Assembly: GCA_949051815.1 (NCBI GenBank)
Contig: CARQVR010000003.1
Coordinates: 83,985-147,984 of the forward strand
Direction: 5' to 3'
DNA from: an uncultured Lachnospiraceae bacterium
GTDB taxonomy: Bacteria; Bacillota; Clostridia; Lachnospirales; Lachnospiraceae
DNA: 64,000 bases
A program made the translations under genes and the position numbers. Numbering within the stretch: position 1 is the stretch's first letter; each line of letters opens with the position of its first letter. Under the pieces are notes generated by a model. That model was given only the letters and a program-made list of their open reading frames with translations. It had not been told where the DNA came from and did no database searches. Positions 25,255 to 34,424 of the stretch are shown one piece after another.

Positions 25255-26769
25255 TTATTTCTGAATTTCTATACGGATCATTACAAAGGACAACGGCAAA
25301 ATCTCCGTAATTACGCGGTCTTCCCGTAATTCTACCGCCTCGTATTTCTGCGGCTTCACCGCGGTGTGGTCTTTTTGGTTTGTCATCTTTTTATCCTTAG
25401 CGGACAGACAGACCGATTCCGTCACGGAAACCGGCATCATTCCCTGCATTTCTATCTTTACCTCTTGCCTGTCTGCTTCGCTTCGGTTGACAAGAAAGAT
25501 CACAATTTCCTTCCGATCTGTATTCCAGACAACGAGCTGATCCAGATACGGCACTTTGACAAATCCTTCACAATCATAAGAATCACATTGGCACTGGCTC
25601 TGCATTACCACCCCTCTTGCGTAGTTCGCAAAATAATAAAAAGGATAATATATCGTTTGCAGCCACATCTCCCCGTCTGCATCCGTCATAATGCAGGCGC
25701 TTACATTTGTTAAAAGGGACTGGCAGGCAATTTTAACCATATCCGCATTCCTGAGCATGGCCATCTGCATACCCGCAAAGAGCAGTGCGTCCTCCATCGT
25801 ATAAATCTGCTCGCTAATCGGAGCCGCAGTCTGCCATGGATTTTTCTCCACTTCTCTGTTGACGGCATTTCCCGGCACCGCCCAGACGCCCCACTCGTCT
25901 ATGCTGAGCCGGATCTTCCTCGCAGAGCGTTTTTTCTGTCTGATAACCTGCACCGCTGCCCGGATTGTTCTGATATACTCCTCCATGTCAAGCGTCTGTG
26001 CCAGAAATGCCGCAGTTCCCTTTTCCTGCCCGCCGTAATACTGGTGCAGCGCCAGATAATCTATGACATCGTAAGTCTCTTCCAGCACCTCCAAATCCCA
26101 TGCCGGATAGGATGCCATCGTGGAAAGTGAGCTTCCGCAGGCAATCAGCTCGATACCGGGATCCAGGAGCTTCATAACCTTTCCCGTCTCCGCCGCCAGA
26201 CGCCCATACTCTCCGGCACTCTTATGTCCCACCTGCCAGCTCCCGTCCATCTCATTACCAAGACACCAGAGTTTCACCCCATAAGGCTCCTCTACACCGT
26301 GGCTTCTGCGCAGATCACTGTATTCCGTCCCCGACGGGAAGTTACAGTACTCCAGATACTGCAGAGCCTCCTCCATCCCTCTGGTTCCCAGATTTACCGT
26401 AAAAATGGGCTGCACCTGCGCCTTCTTTGCCCAGTGGATAAATTCGTCCGTCCCAAAAGCATTTGTCTCTATTGCTTTCCACGCGAGATCAATTTTTCTG
26501 GGGCGCCTTTCACGCGGTCCCACACCGTCCTCCCAATGGTAAGCTGACACAAAGTTTCCGCCCGGATAGCGCACCGCCGTTACACCCATATCCCTGACCG
26601 CCTGCAGAACATCTTTCCGAAAACCTTCCTCATCCGCGCAGGCATGTCCCGGCTCATACACACCGTGATAAATCACTCTTCCCATATGTTCCAGAAATGA
26701 TCCGTACAGCCTGCTGTCAATCCCACCTGCGATATATTTTTCATTACATACGATATGCGACTTTAACAT
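25255..26769 (-). CDS. Alpha-L-arabinofuranosidase, GH51
   Basis: Start 26769 (MLKSHIVCNEKYIAGGIDSRLYG) is preferred because AGAGGACAG precedes it. The 504-residue protein matches GH51 throughout. The catalytic acid/base is E173 in LWCLGNEMDG, and the nucleophile is E292 in LSIDEWGVW. The C-terminal beta-sandwich runs from about 380. It removes terminal alpha-L-arabinose from arabinan or arabinoxylan fragments, apparently inside the cell because no signal peptide is seen. Two ABC permeases and a binding protein lie upstream in the same direction. Confidence 0.93.
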   Translation of the reverse strand: MLKSHIVCNEKYIAGGIDSRLYGSFLEHMGRVIYHGVYEPGHACADEEGFRKDVLQAVRDMGVTAVRYPGGNFVSAYHWEDGVGPRERRPRKIDLAWKAIETNAFGTDEFIHWAKKAQVQPIFTVNLGTRGMEEALQYLEYCNFPSGTEYSDLRRSHGVEEPYGVKLWCLGNEMDGSWQVGHKSAGEYGRLAAETGKVMKLLDPGIELIACGSSLSTMASYPAWDLEVLEETYDVIDYLALHQYYGGQEKGTAAFLAQTLDMEEYIRTIRAAVQVIRQKKRSARKIRLSIDEWGVWAVPGNAVNREVEKNPWQTAAPISEQIYTMEDALLFAGMQMAMLRNADMVKIACQSLLTNVSACIMTDADGEMWLQTIYYPFYYFANYARGVVMQSQCQCDSYDCEGFVKVPYLDQLVVWNTDRKEIVIFLVNRSEADRQEVKIEMQGMMPVSVTESVCLSAKDKKMTNQKDHTAVKPQKYEAVELREDRVITEILPLSFVMIRIEIQK

Positions 26770-26848
26770 AGATTTCTGTCCTCTCTCAGCCATATTTATT
26801 CCATACATCCGCAAATTTTCCCTGCATCTGCAGTACAGGGCGGTTATG

Positions 26849-27694
26849 CTAACCTTTCAATCCGGAGCTTGCCATTCCCTCCACAAAGTATTTCTGCCCG
26901 AAAATATAAAGCAGGAACATCGGCAATAAAGAGATCAGCGCACCGGCAAAGGCTGCTCCGTACTCGATGGTATTCTGACCGATAAAAAGCGCAAGCCCGT
27001 TTGCCAGTGTCCTCATTTCCGTGCTGCTGGTCACGATCATTGGCCATAATAAATCATTCCACGAACCGTTCACACTCAATATCATCAGCGTAATAATGGC
27101 AGGCTTTACCTGCGGCAGCATGATTTTTCTGAAAATGCCAAACTCCGACAGTCCGTCAATCCGCGCAGCCTCCGCAAGCTCCTTAGGCAGTCCCGTAAAC
27201 GCTGCCCTCATCATAAAAATAGAACCGGCCACCACGACTCTGGGAATGATAAGCCCCCAGTAGGAATCATACATTCCCAGCTTAAATACCACCAGAAAAA
27301 GTGGCACCATGATGACCTGAAACGGAACCATCATTGTGGCAAGCGTTAACAAAAACAGTCCCGATTTACCCTTAAATTCATAAAAGGCGTAGGCATAACC
27401 CGCCATACTGTTGACAATCACGGCAAGCGCAGTGGTTCCTCCCGCATAAATCGCTGAATTTAACATATAGCGCAGAATATTAATCCGTTTCTGCACATCG
27501 ACGAAATTCTGTCCCGTCAGCACATGAGGGAAAAATGTGGGCGGCCAGGATATGATTTCTTTTTCCGGTTTAAAGGCGCTAAGCGTCATCCAGACCACCG
27601 GCACAATTACCAGAAGCGCAAGTATAAGTAAAACAATAAGAACAGGAATTTCACAGATTTTTTCCTTCCACTTTATTTCAGTTTTCACCGACAA
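26849..27694 (-). CDS. Sugar ABC transporter permease (MalG type)
   Basis: The 281-residue protein has six membrane segments and the family EAA loop (ELAEAARIDGLSEFGIFRKIMLPQVKP near residues 185-210), which contacts the ATPase. The N-terminus carries a cytoplasmic tail and an early segment (VLIVLLILALLVIVPVVWMTLSAF). It forms a heteromer with the MalF-type permease 4 nt upstream. No ATPase gene is in this operon, so a shared ATPase elsewhere is likely. Confidence 0.92.
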   Translation of the reverse strand: MSVKTEIKWKEKICEIPVLIVLLILALLVIVPVVWMTLSAFKPEKEIISWPPTFFPHVLTGQNFVDVQKRINILRYMLNSAIYAGGTTALAVIVNSMAGYAYAFYEFKGKSGLFLLTLATMMVPFQVIMVPLFLVVFKLGMYDSYWGLIIPRVVVAGSIFMMRAAFTGLPKELAEAARIDGLSEFGIFRKIMLPQVKPAIITLMILSVNGSWNDLLWPMIVTSSTEMRTLANGLALFIGQNTIEYGAAFAGALISLLPMFLLYIFGQKYFVEGMASSGLKG

Positions 27695-27698
27695 TTTA

Positions 27699-28583
27699 CT
27701 AATCCTCCTTATTCATTTTGCGGTACATTAACACCGTAACTGCCATGATGATCACAAACAAAATAACCGACATCGCGGATGCATATCCCATACTTGACGC
27801 AGAAGAGAAGGCCCGCGAATAAATGTATGTAACCGTGGATTCCGTCGTGTAATTCGGCCCGCCGTTTGTAGTAATATAAATGATGTCAAAAATCTGTAAA
27901 GCGCCGGCAAACCTTGTCATCAGAATATACCAGAATGTCGGGCGTATCGACGGCGCCGTTATATGAAAAAACTGCCTTACTTTTCCTGCCCCGTCCATCT
28001 CTGCAGCCTCATACAAGGATGCGGATACCTGCTGGATCGCCGTCACGTAAATGATTGCCGAAATACCGAAACTTCTCCACAGAGAAATAAAGGAGACCAC
28101 AAAAATCGTAAGGCCGGGCGTGTTTAAGAAATTGATTCTGCCAAGCCCTATAGTCTGTAAAACTGCCGTGATAAATCCGATATTGGAATGCAGAATCATT
28201 TTCCACATAATACCCACCGCTGTCGCAGAACAGATCACAGGCAAAAAATAAACTGCCCGCAGAAGTTTGTTTCTGAAATTATTTTTTGTCAGAAAGGATG
28301 CAACCACCAGCGCTCCGAAAACCTGAAGCGGTACCTCCATCAATGTAAACAGGGCAGTCACTTTCAGACTGTTCAGAAATCTTTCATCATGAAATGCCTC
28401 TGTAAAATTCTCCAACCCGACAAAGCTCACCGTGTTCATCGTGATCGGCACCTCAAACAGACTCAGCCCGAACGCCGCCGCCAGCGGAAGCACACTGAAC
28501 AACATCAAAAGAATAACGGATGGTGCCAAAAATAAATAGGCGCATCTCGACGGCTTATTCCAATATTTTATGATCGCTTTCAT
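27699..28583 (-). CDS. Sugar ABC transporter permease (MalF type)
   Basis: Start 28583 (MKAIIKYWNKPSRCAYLFLAPS) follows GGAGATGTGG. The 294-residue protein has six membrane segments and an EAA loop (ASLYEAAEMDGAGKVRQFFHITAPSIRP near residues 190-215). It sits 4 nt upstream of the MalG-type partner and about 90 nt downstream of the binding protein. The family imports oligosaccharides; arabinosides are inferred from the operon. Confidence 0.92.
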   Translation of the reverse strand: MKAIIKYWNKPSRCAYLFLAPSVILLMLFSVLPLAAAFGLSLFEVPITMNTVSFVGLENFTEAFHDERFLNSLKVTALFTLMEVPLQVFGALVVASFLTKNNFRNKLLRAVYFLPVICSATAVGIMWKMILHSNIGFITAVLQTIGLGRINFLNTPGLTIFVVSFISLWRSFGISAIIYVTAIQQVSASLYEAAEMDGAGKVRQFFHITAPSIRPTFWYILMTRFAGALQIFDIIYITTNGGPNYTTESTVTYIYSRAFSSASSMGYASAMSVILFVIIMAVTVLMYRKMNKED

Positions 28584-28671
28584 TGCCACATCTCCTATCC
28601 TTCCACTTGTCAAAACCGGTTATGATAACAGTGGAGGAGTGTTGTTTCTCACTCCTCCGCCTGATAGCACT

Positions 28672-30030
28672 TTAATAGTCCGCCGTAATCTTATCTGCCG
28701 CTGCCTGCGCTTTTGTCAATGCATCCTCCACGGAGCTGCTGCCAAATGCCACGGAATTAATCATCTCCGGGATTACGTCCCCAATGACCGCATTGATTCC
28801 GGGAAAGCTGGAATCCACGATAAAGTCTGTCGGTGCATCCGGATTGGCCGCAGACATGGCGCTCAGTTTTGCACTGGCTTTGTAGGCATCTTTCTCCTGT
28901 ACGGAATAGGTATATGCCGGAAAACCGTTCGCCAAAGACCACTCCAGAGCCGGGCTGCTGCCCTCCGCATTTTCTGTATTCCACCACTGGATAAATTTGT
29001 ATGCTGCCTCTTTCTCCACATCACTGGCTGCCGTCGTAACAGAAAATCCCAGCACTTCAACGGAGTTCATATCTCCGGCGTCGCCAAGCGGTATCAGCCC
29101 GATCCCATAATTAACGCCGGCCGTATCAAGTCCCGCCGTCACCCACGGACCGCCTACCGTCATACCGATCTGTCCCGCGCTGGCCATGGAATCCGTATCT
29201 GCCTCCAACGGGTTATCCCCATTTTGTACCAATGTCTGATACATATTCAGAAATTCCGCATAACCGTCGTTATCCTCAAAATTTGCCTTCCAGCTTCCGT
29301 TTTCATCTGTGACAGCCAATCCGCCAAACCTCTGCATAATATGTGCGATCTGATAAGCGTAATCGTAGGAAATACCTGAGCCGTATACATTTTTGCTCTC
29401 ATCAGTCAGTTTCTGTGCATAATCCGCCCACTCGTCCCATGTGGACGGAGGTGCCTCCGGATCTAAACCTGCTGCCGTAAAAAGATCCTTATTCCAATAC
29501 ATGTAATACCCGACAACCTGAAACGGCACAAAATAGAGATTGTCACCCTCCGAACAATAGTCCAGATAAGACTGGATAAAATCCGCTTTATCCAAGCTTG
29601 TCTTTTCAAACACATCGCTGATATTCTGCAAATAATCTCCATAAGTAAAACGATAAGCGCTGGGGCTCAAAATCATGGTTGGCCCCGTTCCGGCTGCAAA
29701 TGCAGTGGATAACTGGCTGTCAAAATCCGGGGAAATATCCATTTCCACCGTAATTCCATCTGTGTTCTCCGTGTTATACCGGTTGACCAGATCTGTAAGC
29801 ATATCACCGTCGGCTCCTGTAAAACTGTTCCAGAATGTAATCTTTACAGGATCTCCAGGCGCCGTCTGATTCTCCCCTTCAGGCTGTGTCTCCTTTGCCC
29901 CGCCGTTTTGCGCGGCCGCTTCTCCCTCTGCCCGGGATGCATCTGCCGTCTTTTCCGTACCACCGCATCCGGTAAATAATGATATGGTCATTGCTGTCGT
30001 TAATAAAATACTTACCGCTCTCTTCTTCAT
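28672..30030 (-). CDS. Sugar-binding lipoprotein of the ABC transporter
   Basis: The 452-residue precursor has a lipoprotein signal MKKRAVSILLTTAMTISLFTGCGG with the lipid Cys at position 22, a low-complexity linker, then an extracellular solute-binding domain (KITFWNSFTGADGDMLTDLV and GQIGMTVGGPWVTAG). It captures the sugar outside the membrane and passes it to the permeases downstream. Two LacI-type palindromes lie in its promoter region. Confidence 0.92.
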   Translation of the reverse strand: MKKRAVSILLTTAMTISLFTGCGGTEKTADASRAEGEAAAQNGGAKETQPEGENQTAPGDPVKITFWNSFTGADGDMLTDLVNRYNTENTDGITVEMDISPDFDSQLSTAFAAGTGPTMILSPSAYRFTYGDYLQNISDVFEKTSLDKADFIQSYLDYCSEGDNLYFVPFQVVGYYMYWNKDLFTAAGLDPEAPPSTWDEWADYAQKLTDESKNVYGSGISYDYAYQIAHIMQRFGGLAVTDENGSWKANFEDNDGYAEFLNMYQTLVQNGDNPLEADTDSMASAGQIGMTVGGPWVTAGLDTAGVNYGIGLIPLGDAGDMNSVEVLGFSVTTAASDVEKEAAYKFIQWWNTENAEGSSPALEWSLANGFPAYTYSVQEKDAYKASAKLSAMSAANPDAPTDFIVDSSFPGINAVIGDVIPEMINSVAFGSSSVEDALTKAQAAADKITADY

Positions 30031-30063
30031 TTTCTTCCCTCCATTTTAAAAAATATCATATGC

Positions 30064-30167
30064 GTACACGTGTACATTTTTTATTTAAAAAAATATGTAC
30101 GCCTTGTGCGTACACGTGTACATTAAAGTGATAGATACATAATATGCTTCATAAACCGACTTGTCAA
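30064..30167 (-). promoter_or_regulatory. Arabinoside operon promoter with two identical LacI-type operators
   Basis: On the minus strand, -35 TTGACA (30167-30162) and -10 TATTAT (30144-30139) are spaced 17 bp. The palindrome GTACACGTGTAC occurs at 30064-30075 and 30110-30121, each with a central CG as in LacI-family sites, and each within the longer repeat TGCGTACACGTGTACAT. One lies just after the expected transcription start and the other 46 bp farther down. This suggests repression by looping or road-block. Confidence 0.85.
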
Positions 30168-30362
30168 GACTATATGTCTAAAACCGTCATATTTAATTAT
30201 TTTCTTTTTTCCTTTTTGTCTATTATGCACGAAAACAGTACCTCATATGCTTTGCATTTCGCATTCATCCTGCTCGTCAGAAACCGGTTTTGGCGATTCC
30301 GCATGCAGCATACTTTTCTCCTCTTCCTTTTCTGCTTTCTGACCCTGCTTATACGGCAAAAC
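30168..30362. other. Intergenic region with no gene seen
   Basis: About 195 AT-rich bases between the operon promoter and the MGMT terminator. No convincing coding region or regulatory motif was found. Confidence 0.5.
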
Positions 30363-30384
30363 GGGAGTGCTTTTCAGCACTCCC
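30363..30384 (-). terminator. Terminator overlapping the end of the MGMT gene
   Basis: On the minus strand the stem GGGAGTGC-TGAAAA-GCACTCCC is followed by GTTTT. Its left arm and loop contain the last codons and the TGA stop (30376-30374). Confidence 0.65.
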
Positions 30385-30730
30385 ATTGGCACACTTTCAT
30401 ATTTACACAGCCGTTTTCTTTAAAAACAACGCCCTCTTTCTCCAGAAGTCTCCTCTGCTCCGGCCAGTGCGGCGCAGGGCGTCCTGCATGATTTACGACC
30501 CTGTGGCACGGATAGTTTCCGTAATATCCGGCGCAGCTTAAAATCTTTCCTACCAGCCTCGCATTCTTCTCCCTGCCCACCAGCCCTGCTATCTGCCCGT
30601 AAGAAGCCACTTTTCCGGGCGGAATCTCTTCCACCACGGACAAAACCTCATAAACCGGAAGTTCCTGATCCGCTCCCGTCCGCGCCGGACAGAAAACCTC
30701 CGGATATCCTGTACCGTCACCAGACCGCAT
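30374..30730 (-). CDS. MGMT/alkyltransferase-like protein
   Basis: Start ATG 30730 follows GAGGGACAAAGG; a GTG 15 nt earlier is less likely. The 118-residue protein is a single C-terminal MGMT domain (from about residue 25) with EIPPGKVASYGQIA, GKILSC and the active-site motif PCHRVV (C75). The cysteine is present, so it could accept a methyl group. Alkyltransferase-like proteins usually have Trp there. The N-terminal domain of full O6-methylguanine-DNA methyltransferases is missing. It overlaps the upstream transglutaminase-like gene by 14 nt, which suggests coupled translation. Confidence 0.82.
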   Translation of the reverse strand: MRSGDGTGYPEVFCPARTGADQELPVYEVLSVVEEIPPGKVASYGQIAGLVGREKNARLVGKILSCAGYYGNYPCHRVVNHAGRPAPHWPEQRRLLEKEGVVFKENGCVNMKVCQWEC

Positions 30731-31979
30731 ACCTTTGTCCCTCACACTTCGGCAGATTCACCGACAGCTCCCGCCTAACATGGGTATCCGCATAAGCCTC
30801 ATCCGACTTATTGAAATAATCATACTGGCCGCCTTCCGTGTCGTCCCATGTCACGTCCACGTTATAATAGCCGTCATCCAGCCCGACAATATTCCAGGCG
30901 TGGTCCTGTCCCGCGTAGCCCGTGCAGTAAAAGCAGGGAATCCCCGCCCGCTGCATCAGATACTGATAAGCTCTGGCGTAGCCCGCGCACACGCTCTTCC
31001 CGTCCACCAATGCGCTGTAGGCGCTCTGGTTCTTATCCGCGCCCTTGTCATACTCCACCCGCTCAATCAAAATGTCATGCAGCCGGCTCTCTTTCTCATA
31101 AGGACTCAGATTTTGTACCTGCGACAAAATTTCATTGGTGATATTATAAAACGTCTTTGAGGACACGGTAAGCTCCTCCAGCGTCATGTTAAACTCCAAT
31201 TCCAGTTCCGCACAGATTTTATTCTGGTCATACCGGCATGTAAATATCGTATTCAGCCAGAAAAGTTCGGGATGGTCATTGTATACCGCCATAATCACAT
31301 CCTTAAGCTCCGACACCGGCACCGCCTCAATAGGCACAAAAGCCGCGTTGTACGCGGCTGCATTGGCATAAATCTGTCGATAAAGATGCTGCCCCTTCGG
31401 ATCCAGCATTTGGTAATAGGGATAAAAAATAGAATCAAAGGACAGGTTGTCACCCGTCTCGCCATAGCCCAGGTCGCTTGTATACTCGCCGCCTTCCGCG
31501 TCGGGCAGTTCTTCGGATTTCTCTGTGATGGGCTGATAACCGGATTTACCACTGACCGCCTCAGGAACGCTCACACCCGATTCCGCCGGCGGCTCATAAC
31601 CATTCATACCCCTGACGCCCCCGCTGCTTTCCTGATCGGAAACGCTTCTGTCCGGCTCTTCCGGCTGACGCTGTACGATCTGTCCTGCGCCGGGTTCCTC
31701 CTCTTCCTCCGACAGTCCGATCTCGTCCGTCTGCTCTTCTTCTGTCTCAGAGGACGCATCAGACGGTTCATCAAAAAGCGCCGGCTCTTCCTCCTGCAAA
31801 GGCTCCGCCTGCTCATCGGACGCCCCGGACTCTTCCCCCTGTGTGGGAAAACCGTCCCCCGAAAGCAGGGAGGAAAGCGTTTGCGTAATTCCCGGATTTA
31901 CGGCGGACATTATAATGAGCGCACACAATAACGCCGCCAGAATTCCTATGCCCGTTATGATATTCTTAAGTATCTTCAT
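30717..31979 (-). CDS. Membrane-anchored transglutaminase-like protein
   Basis: The 420-residue protein has an N-terminal membrane anchor (about 5-25), a long acidic disordered linker (about 45-165) and a transglutaminase-like domain (about 290-400). The Cys-His-Asp triad is visible: C331 (GKSVCAGYA), H360 (GQDHAWNIV) and D375 (YYNVDVTWDD). It should act outside the membrane, perhaps in protein crosslinking or peptide hydrolysis. It lies downstream of the GH13 gene (10-nt gap) and overlaps the MGMT gene. Confidence 0.83.
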   Translation of the reverse strand: MKILKNIITGIGILAALLCALIIMSAVNPGITQTLSSLLSGDGFPTQGEESGASDEQAEPLQEEEPALFDEPSDASSETEEEQTDEIGLSEEEEEPGAGQIVQRQPEEPDRSVSDQESSGGVRGMNGYEPPAESGVSVPEAVSGKSGYQPITEKSEELPDAEGGEYTSDLGYGETGDNLSFDSIFYPYYQMLDPKGQHLYRQIYANAAAYNAAFVPIEAVPVSELKDVIMAVYNDHPELFWLNTIFTCRYDQNKICAELELEFNMTLEELTVSSKTFYNITNEILSQVQNLSPYEKESRLHDILIERVEYDKGADKNQSAYSALVDGKSVCAGYARAYQYLMQRAGIPCFYCTGYAGQDHAWNIVGLDDGYYNVDVTWDDTEGGQYDYFNKSDEAYADTHVRRELSVNLPKCEGQRYAVW

Positions 31980-31989
31980 ATCGCGCCCC

Positions 31990-34119
31990 TCAGCTAAACT
32001 TTAAAAAATTCCGCTCTGCACGGTTCTCGTGCCTCAGGATAATGGCCGACGTTGCCGGCAGAACCACCCGGACCTTTCCCGAAATAACAGGATACTGTTT
32101 CGGCTCCGTGGAATAGCCCTCCGCCGTCGTAAGCATCAGGCAATTCAGCGCGCACTCCTTCGGAATGCCCAGATACCACACCGACACTTCCTTTTTGATC
32201 TCGTAATCGTTATTATTGACGAGAATCACCGACTGTCCCTCCCTGTTAAATCTGCCGTAGCCGATCATATTGTAACCAGCATCCAGATACTCGAGAGAAC
32301 CCGTCAAAAACTCTTTATTCGTTTTATGAATGCGGATGATTTCCTTATGGAATGCAATCAGTTCCTTATCCTCATGCCCCCAGGGATATGTCCGCCTGTT
32401 ATCCGGATCTGTGAACCCGCAGACACCCGCCTCATCCCCGTAATAGATGGTAGGCGCGCCGGGCCATGTCATCTGTATCACGACAGCCTCACGCAGCACC
32501 GCCTTATTGACACCCGTGTTCGCCGCCTCCGGACCAAGCGTATTCGTCCGGCCTACTTTATGGTTGGTTCTTGTGAGGAACCGGGAATGGTCGTGGTTGG
32601 ACAGCTCGTTCATCGCCACAAACATGGACGGCATGGTAAAGGCTGCACAATGATGCCTCATAGCCCCCCAAAAACTGTCCGCGTTGCCCCGCATATCCTC
32701 ACGGTAATCGTCGCTGTGTTTCTGCATACCCGTCAAAAACCAGGTTACCGGCTCCATGAAGGCATCATAATTCATGACCGTATCCCATTCCTGACCCTGC
32801 AGCCAGTCCAGAGGACTGCCATAATGCTCCGCAAGAATAATCGCATCCGGGTTGGCCATCTTAACCGTCTTGCGAAATTCTTTCCAGAAGCTATGGTTAA
32901 ACTCCGGCGTGTGGCCCAGATCCGCCGCCACGTCCAGTCTCCAGCCGTCCGCATTGTAGGGCGGAGACACCCATTTTCTGCCGATATAGAGCACATAGTC
33001 CAGAAGCTGTCTGGAATTTTCATAGTTCAGCTTCGGCAGCGTATCATGACCCCACCAGCCGTCATAGGAACCGTTGTAGGGAAATTTATGCTCGTCATGG
33101 AATTGGAAATAATCGTGATAGGGACTCTCTTTATCAATATAAGCGCCCTTTTCATATCCCGGCGCGTTCTCATAGATGCGCTCCCTGTCCAGCCATTTAT
33201 TGAAAGAGCCGCAGTGATTGAACACGCCGTCCAGAATCACTTTCATGCCTCTCCTGTGCGCTTCTTTCACTACTTCCGCAAAAAGCGCGTTGCTGGCTTC
33301 CAGATTTTCCTTGTTGGAAACACGGTCAATATACCGGGTGGCGTAACGGTTCTCCGTCTGATCCGGCTTTAAAAGCTCACCCTCGTCATGCACAATCTTG
33401 CCGAAATGAGGGTCAATATAATCATAATCCTGTATGTCGTACTTATGGTTAGAGGGCGATACAAACAGCGGATTAAAATAAATCACGTCCACGCCCAGAT
33501 CCTGTAAATAATCCATCTTGTCAAGCACGCCCTGCAGATCGCCGCCATAAAACTCGCGCACGCCCATAGCCGCCGGGTACTTATCCCAGTCTTCCACTCT
33601 GACCGTTTTATCACCGATATACTGATATTCGTTCGTCAGCACGTCATTGGTGGGGTCGCCGTTATAGAAACGATCCACATAAATCTGGTAAAATACCGCG
33701 CCCTTCGCCCAGTCCGGCGTTTTAAAGCCCGGAATGACGTGAAAATTGTAATACTCGTTGGTATCCTTCGTGACGCCCCGTCTGTCGTAATAACAGGAGA
33801 GCCGTCCCGCATGCACTTCAAAATAATAACTCAGCTTCTCGTCCTCGAGCTGGACCGTATGAGAATAGTAATCAAAGTACGCATCCGATTCCGTCTTAAA
33901 CATGAGATGCTTTTCATTCTTGTATACAAAAAACACTTTATCAATATTATTTTTTGCAGACCGGAAACGCACGGTAACCTCACCGTAGGCGCTCGGCTCC
34001 GCCGGAGATACATAATCTCCGGTTATATCCGTGAATAAAGCCTTCCTGTTAAAAACCGGACGCATTCCCGAAAAATACTGCTGATTCTTTTCTGCCTTCT
34101 GAAATTGATTGATATCCAT
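31990..34119 (-). CDS. Alpha-amylase family enzyme, GH13 (neopullulanase type)
   Basis: The 709-residue protein has an N-terminal beta-sandwich resembling CBM34 (about 20-125), then the GH13 barrel. The four conserved regions are visible: DGVFNHCG, nucleophile D396 in GWRLDVAADL, acid/base E431 in IILAEHYG, and D510 in ELSNHD. No signal peptide is seen, so it probably hydrolyses maltodextrins, pullulan fragments or cyclodextrins inside the cell. Its 3' neighbour is the transglutaminase-like gene, 10 nt away. Confidence 0.92.
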   Translation of the reverse strand: MDINQFQKAEKNQQYFSGMRPVFNRKALFTDITGDYVSPAEPSAYGEVTVRFRSAKNNIDKVFFVYKNEKHLMFKTESDAYFDYYSHTVQLEDEKLSYYFEVHAGRLSCYYDRRGVTKDTNEYYNFHVIPGFKTPDWAKGAVFYQIYVDRFYNGDPTNDVLTNEYQYIGDKTVRVEDWDKYPAAMGVREFYGGDLQGVLDKMDYLQDLGVDVIYFNPLFVSPSNHKYDIQDYDYIDPHFGKIVHDEGELLKPDQTENRYATRYIDRVSNKENLEASNALFAEVVKEAHRRGMKVILDGVFNHCGSFNKWLDRERIYENAPGYEKGAYIDKESPYHDYFQFHDEHKFPYNGSYDGWWGHDTLPKLNYENSRQLLDYVLYIGRKWVSPPYNADGWRLDVAADLGHTPEFNHSFWKEFRKTVKMANPDAIILAEHYGSPLDWLQGQEWDTVMNYDAFMEPVTWFLTGMQKHSDDYREDMRGNADSFWGAMRHHCAAFTMPSMFVAMNELSNHDHSRFLTRTNHKVGRTNTLGPEAANTGVNKAVLREAVVIQMTWPGAPTIYYGDEAGVCGFTDPDNRRTYPWGHEDKELIAFHKEIIRIHKTNKEFLTGSLEYLDAGYNMIGYGRFNREGQSVILVNNNDYEIKKEVSVWYLGIPKECALNCLMLTTAEGYSTEPKQYPVISGKVRVVLPATSAIILRHENRAERNFLKFS

Positions 34120-34236
34120 AATCAGCCTTTCTTTGAAAATTATAGCAATATATAGTTATTTTATCCTATATATTATGGATGCGCAACCCACAATTCTTCG
34201 AACACAGGCAGTCTGTGCCCGGATTGAGCGCGCAAT

Positions 34237-34266
34237 AAAAAAGACAGTCGTTAAACTGTCTTTTTT
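34237..34266. terminator. Bidirectional terminator between ftsH and the GH13 gene
   Basis: A 12-bp inverted repeat AAAAAAGACAGT (34237-34248) and ACTGTCTTTTTT (34255-34266), with a 6-nt loop. It should end ftsH transcription before the GH13 promoter. The rest of 34120-34424 holds no gene; a GGGGG/CCCCC pairing near 34318-34352 is uncertain. Confidence 0.75.
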
Positions 34267-34424
34267 AGAGAAGGTATTTCTTTCTTATGGGGTATAGCAA
34301 AAAACTATATAATGTATTGGGGGGTTACAAGTAGTATATTAGCATACCCCCTGCCTGTCTACAATACCAAGGATTCACAAATATTACAATTTTGTATACC
34401 TGATTTTGTTCAATATGCACAAAA

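Noticed and set aside
32029..33372. A 447-residue open frame on the plus strand inside the GH13 gene
   Set aside because: It runs antisense to a full GH13 gene with all catalytic motifs, has no ribosome site and a Arg/His/Ile-rich composition typical of shadow frames.
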